Source: JAOUEA01 sp963825635
GTDB taxonomy: Bacteria; Actinomycetota; UBA4738; HRBIN12
Reading direction: 5' to 3'
Assembly: GCA_963825635.1 (NCBI GenBank)
Contig: CAWGTU010000001.1
Coordinates: 1,755,800 to 1,819,799, forward strand
DNA: 64,000 bases
Made by a program: the position numbers and the translations under genes. The notes beneath the pieces are model-generated. The model did not search any database and was not told where the DNA came from. It worked only from the letters and a program-made list of their open reading frames with translations. Positions 63,311-64,000 of this stretch are shown in pieces. The first letter of the stretch is position 1; every line of letters begins with the position of its first letter.

Positions 63311-63841
63311 ATGGCTCCGGCGTCCATGCCTCGAGTGTCCGAAGTGATCGATCCCGTTGAGGTGATGGCCTCGCAGTCCTTCGAGGAGTTCTTCGAGACG
63401 CATCGGCGCGAGCTCTTCGCCGCCATGTTGCTCGTGACCCACGATCGACACGAAGCCGAAGACATCGCCCAGGAGACGTTCGTCCGCATGTGGCAACGAT
63501 GGGACCGGCTCGAAGCCATCGACGATCCGGTGGCCTACGCGTTCCGGATCGCGATGAACGTCTGGCGCAGCCGACGACGGCGAGTGCAGACCGCCCTGCG
63601 ACGGGCCCTGCAATCCGAACCCGGGAGGGACGACCTGTCACTCGTCGACGAGGCCGACGCAGTGACAAGAGCGATGCGCCATCTCTCGCCACGCGAACGA
63701 GCGGTCGTGATCTTGACGGATCTCCTTGACTGGACGAGTCAGCAGGCGGGCAGCGCCCTCGGCATCCGCGCCTCGACGGTCCGGGTCCTGAGGTCGAGAG
63801 CTCACGAGAAGCTCCGAGAGCGGATGGGGGTCGAACGATGA
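63311..63841 (+). CDS. ECF-type RNA polymerase sigma factor
   Basis: It has up to 176 residues; the start could also be ATG 63326 or 63365 (MASQSFEEFFETHRRELF). Region 2 is visible as FAAMLLVTHDRHEAEDIAQETFVRMWQRWD, and region 4 as LSPRERAVVILTDLLDWTSQQAGSALGIRASTVRVLRSRAHEKLRER. It resembles SigE/SigM-like ECF factors. Its stop overlaps the next gene, a probable anti-sigma factor, as ATGA. Target promoters are unknown. Confidence 0.9.
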   Translation: MAPASMPRVSEVIDPVEVMASQSFEEFFETHRRELFAAMLLVTHDRHEAEDIAQETFVRMWQRWDRLEAIDDPVAYAFRIAMNVWRSRRRRVQTALRRALQSEPGRDDLSLVDEADAVTRAMRHLSPRERAVVILTDLLDWTSQQAGSALGIRASTVRVLRSRAHEKLRERMGVER

Positions 63842-64000
63842 ACGGACTTCGGGAACGTCTGAGGGGTGCGGTGAACGCCGTGCCGGATCCAGCCTTCGGC
63901 CTCGATGCCCTGGAGCGGAAGAGGGACCGACGCGAGCTGCGCCGACGCTCGGGCGCAGGAGCCTTGGGGCTGGGAATCCTTGCGATGATCGGTGTCGGGC
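63838..64000 (+). CDS. Putative anti-sigma factor or membrane regulator (partial, 5' end only)
   Basis: The first 54 codons are present, reading NGLRERLRGAVNAVPDPAFGL and DALERKRDRRELRRRSGAG, then the start of a membrane helix (ALGLGILAMIGVG). It overlaps the sigma-factor stop. A cytoplasmic N-terminus followed by one helix fits anti-sigma factors encoded beside ECF genes. The gene leaves the window, so no domain can be confirmed. Confidence 0.6.
   Translation, partial: MNGLRERLRGAVNAVPDPAFGLDALERKRDRRELRRRSGAGALGLGILAMIGVG

Overview
The window is high-GC bacterial DNA of actinobacterial character. It carries a FabD-FabH-FabG-ACP-FabF cluster, MreB/MreC, ClpX/ClpP/trigger factor, a separate PurK/PurE pair and stop-start overlaps of the ATGA/GTGA type. 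Many genes have a TAGGCT-like -10 hexamer placed 6-9 bases before the start codon, as in actinobacterial leaderless mRNAs. I cannot place it below phylum level. It looks like an uncultivated, probably environmental, member of the Actinomycetota.

Layout. 0-6.5 kb: cell shape (mreC, mreB) and a type II fatty-acid synthesis operon. 6.5-15.4 kb: a secreted propeller/Ig/CBM-like protein with a 726-bp internal tandem duplication, a serine hydrolase, ndk, folC and valS. 15.5-22 kb: small membrane proteins, a META-domain lipoprotein, clpX, clpP, tig, and an inositol-phosphatase family enzyme. 22-28.4 kb: a kinase-like gene with a frame break, an ornithine cyclodeaminase homologue, an aminotransferase, a DNA glycosylase gene interrupted by a partial self-duplication, and a MacB/FtsX-type ABC exporter.

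28.4-36 kb is the most distinctive region. A CarH-like MerR/cobalamin-binding regulator lies convergent to a tightly coupled five-gene operon: corrinoid protein, pterin-dependent methyltransferase, ferredoxin-ASKHA corrinoid activator, DUF1638 and a non-pyrrolysine MttB homologue. This is a complete corrinoid-dependent demethylation system, divergent from a TetR regulator with two palindromic candidate operators between them. 36-39.4 kb: an HExxH protein, AzlC/AzlD exporter, S58 peptidase and a lysyl-oxidase-like gene.

39.4-41.2 kb is a degraded 1.7-kb integrative element in tRNA-Pro, with a 37-bp att duplication and integrase, sialidase-like and asd fragments. 41-57.6 kb: PhzF, five tRNAs (Gly, Arg, His, Lys, Leu), purK/purE, an ion channel, an AlkZ/YcaQ-like glycosylase, two tandem HemL-like class III aminotransferases, a secreted metallophosphatase, a CrtI-like oxidoreductase, CapA and an L,D-transpeptidase. 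57.8-64 kb: accessory DNA with two beta-helix surface proteins, small unknown genes and an ECF sigma/anti-sigma pair cut by the window end.

About ten single-base frame breaks occur, all after 22 kb and mostly in accessory genes. They are either real decay or uncorrected long-read indels, and the affected genes are marked.
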